Assembly (NCBI RefSeq): GCF_937889215.1
Contig: NZ_CALBEX010000406.1
Span: 1-14,317, forward strand
DNA: 14,317 nucleotides
From: an uncultured Limnohabitans sp.
GTDB taxonomy: Bacteria > Pseudomonadota > Gammaproteobacteria > Burkholderiales > Burkholderiaceae_C
Direction: 5' to 3'
Positions 14,007 to 14,317 of this stretch are shown one piece after another (the first letter of the stretch is position 1; every line of letters begins with the position of its first letter). A program made the translations under genes and the position numbers. Under the pieces are notes generated by a model that saw nothing but the letters and a program-made list of their open reading frames with translations, did no database searches and was not told the DNA's origin.

Positions 14007-14317
14007 TTAGCTGGGCAAGCTGTCGATGAAGCTAGGGCGCAATGACAATTTGTCGTAGAGCTTGTGCAAATTCGGGTGTGGTGTGCGCCAGTCAATTTGC
14101 GGAAACCTGAAGTCCAAATACCCCAACGCACAGCCGACGGCGATGTCGGAGAGGCTGAGGTAAACGCCGGAGCAAAAAGCCTGATCGCCCAATCCGCGGC
14201 CCATGGCCAGCAGTGCATGCTGGATTTTGTCGAGCTGCCGGTCAATCCAGGCTTGGCTGCGTTGGCTGTCTGAGCGTTCTGTCCAGACCGCTTCCATGCG
14301 GGCCAGCAGCGCTGCAT
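14007..14317 (-). CDS. Glutathione S-transferase family protein (YibF-like), C-terminal part
   Basis: The frame enters from the window edge and ends with TAA at 14009-14007, giving 103 residues of the all-helical C-terminal GST domain. SGVYLSLSDIAVGCALGYLDFRFPQIDW is the conserved helix with the structural Ser-x-x-Asp N-cap and the LDFRFPQ(I/V)DWR signature common in YibF-like bacterial GSTs; the tail HPNLHKLYDKLSLRPSFIDSLP also fits. The N-terminal thioredoxin-like glutathione-binding domain lies outside the window. An internal ATG at 14297 is not the start. The YebC-family gene follows 104 bases downstream on the same strand. Confidence 0.85.
   Translation of the reverse strand, partial: AALLARMEAVWTERSDSQRSQAWIDRQLDKIQHALLAMGRGLGDQAFCSGVYLSLSDIAVGCALGYLDFRFPQIDWRTPHPNLHKLYDKLSLRPSFIDSLPS

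Overview
The window is ordinary-looking, GC-rich bacterial chromosome with 15 protein genes packed at high density and every gap under 300 bases. Gene content and protein style point to a betaproteobacterium, most likely Burkholderiales/Comamonadaceae (for example a Limnohabitans- or Rhodoferax-like organism). The clues are a GTP-type PEP carboxykinase, a modABC operon, an AroG-type DAHP synthase, a DUF502 membrane protein and a YibF-like glutathione transferase. This placement is inference from family resemblance, not a database match. No tRNA, rRNA, CRISPR array, insertion sequence, phage gene or attachment site was seen.

Layout: (1) 1-1782, minus: pckG, missing only its last codons at the window edge. 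(2) 1982-4680, plus: modA-modB-modC, a complete molybdate ABC transporter, divergent from pckG across a 199-base gap that holds a 12+12 base inverted repeat in the pckG leader. (3) 4755-5383, minus: a hotdog-fold thioesterase followed by a 44-residue single-span membrane protein, closed by an intrinsic terminator whose U-tract lies over the modC stop codon. (4) 5587-6792, plus: a class V (alanine/serine-glyoxylate type) aminotransferase. (5) 6827-7960, minus: DUF502 membrane protein then a DUF3237 protein. (6) 8110-9183, plus: AroG-type DAHP synthase, divergent from DUF502; the gap carries a textbook G-quadruplex motif and a good -10 box. (7) 9304-12957, minus: a five-gene operon of GntR/FCD regulator, periplasmic binding protein, two permeases and an ATPase, joined by overlaps of 4, 8 and 14 bases and one 17-base gap. 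(8) 13189-13902, minus: YebC-family protein with a strong terminator. (9) 14007-14317, minus: C-terminal part of a glutathione S-transferase.

The most coherent functional unit is the GntR-ABC operon. The regulator is its first gene, and a palindrome of FCD-GntR type (ATCTTG, 4 bases, CAAGAT) lies 57-72 bases upstream of it, overlapping a second, larger dyad. The binding protein keeps the carboxylate-binding Arg of family 3 binding proteins but has Gly where the amino-group-binding Asp normally sits, so its ligand may not be a standard alpha-amino acid. I found no clear new defence, mobile or biosynthetic system. The items worth a second look are regulatory structures, the binding-protein substitution, the Ser-rich repeat tail of the GntR regulator and the orphan small membrane protein.
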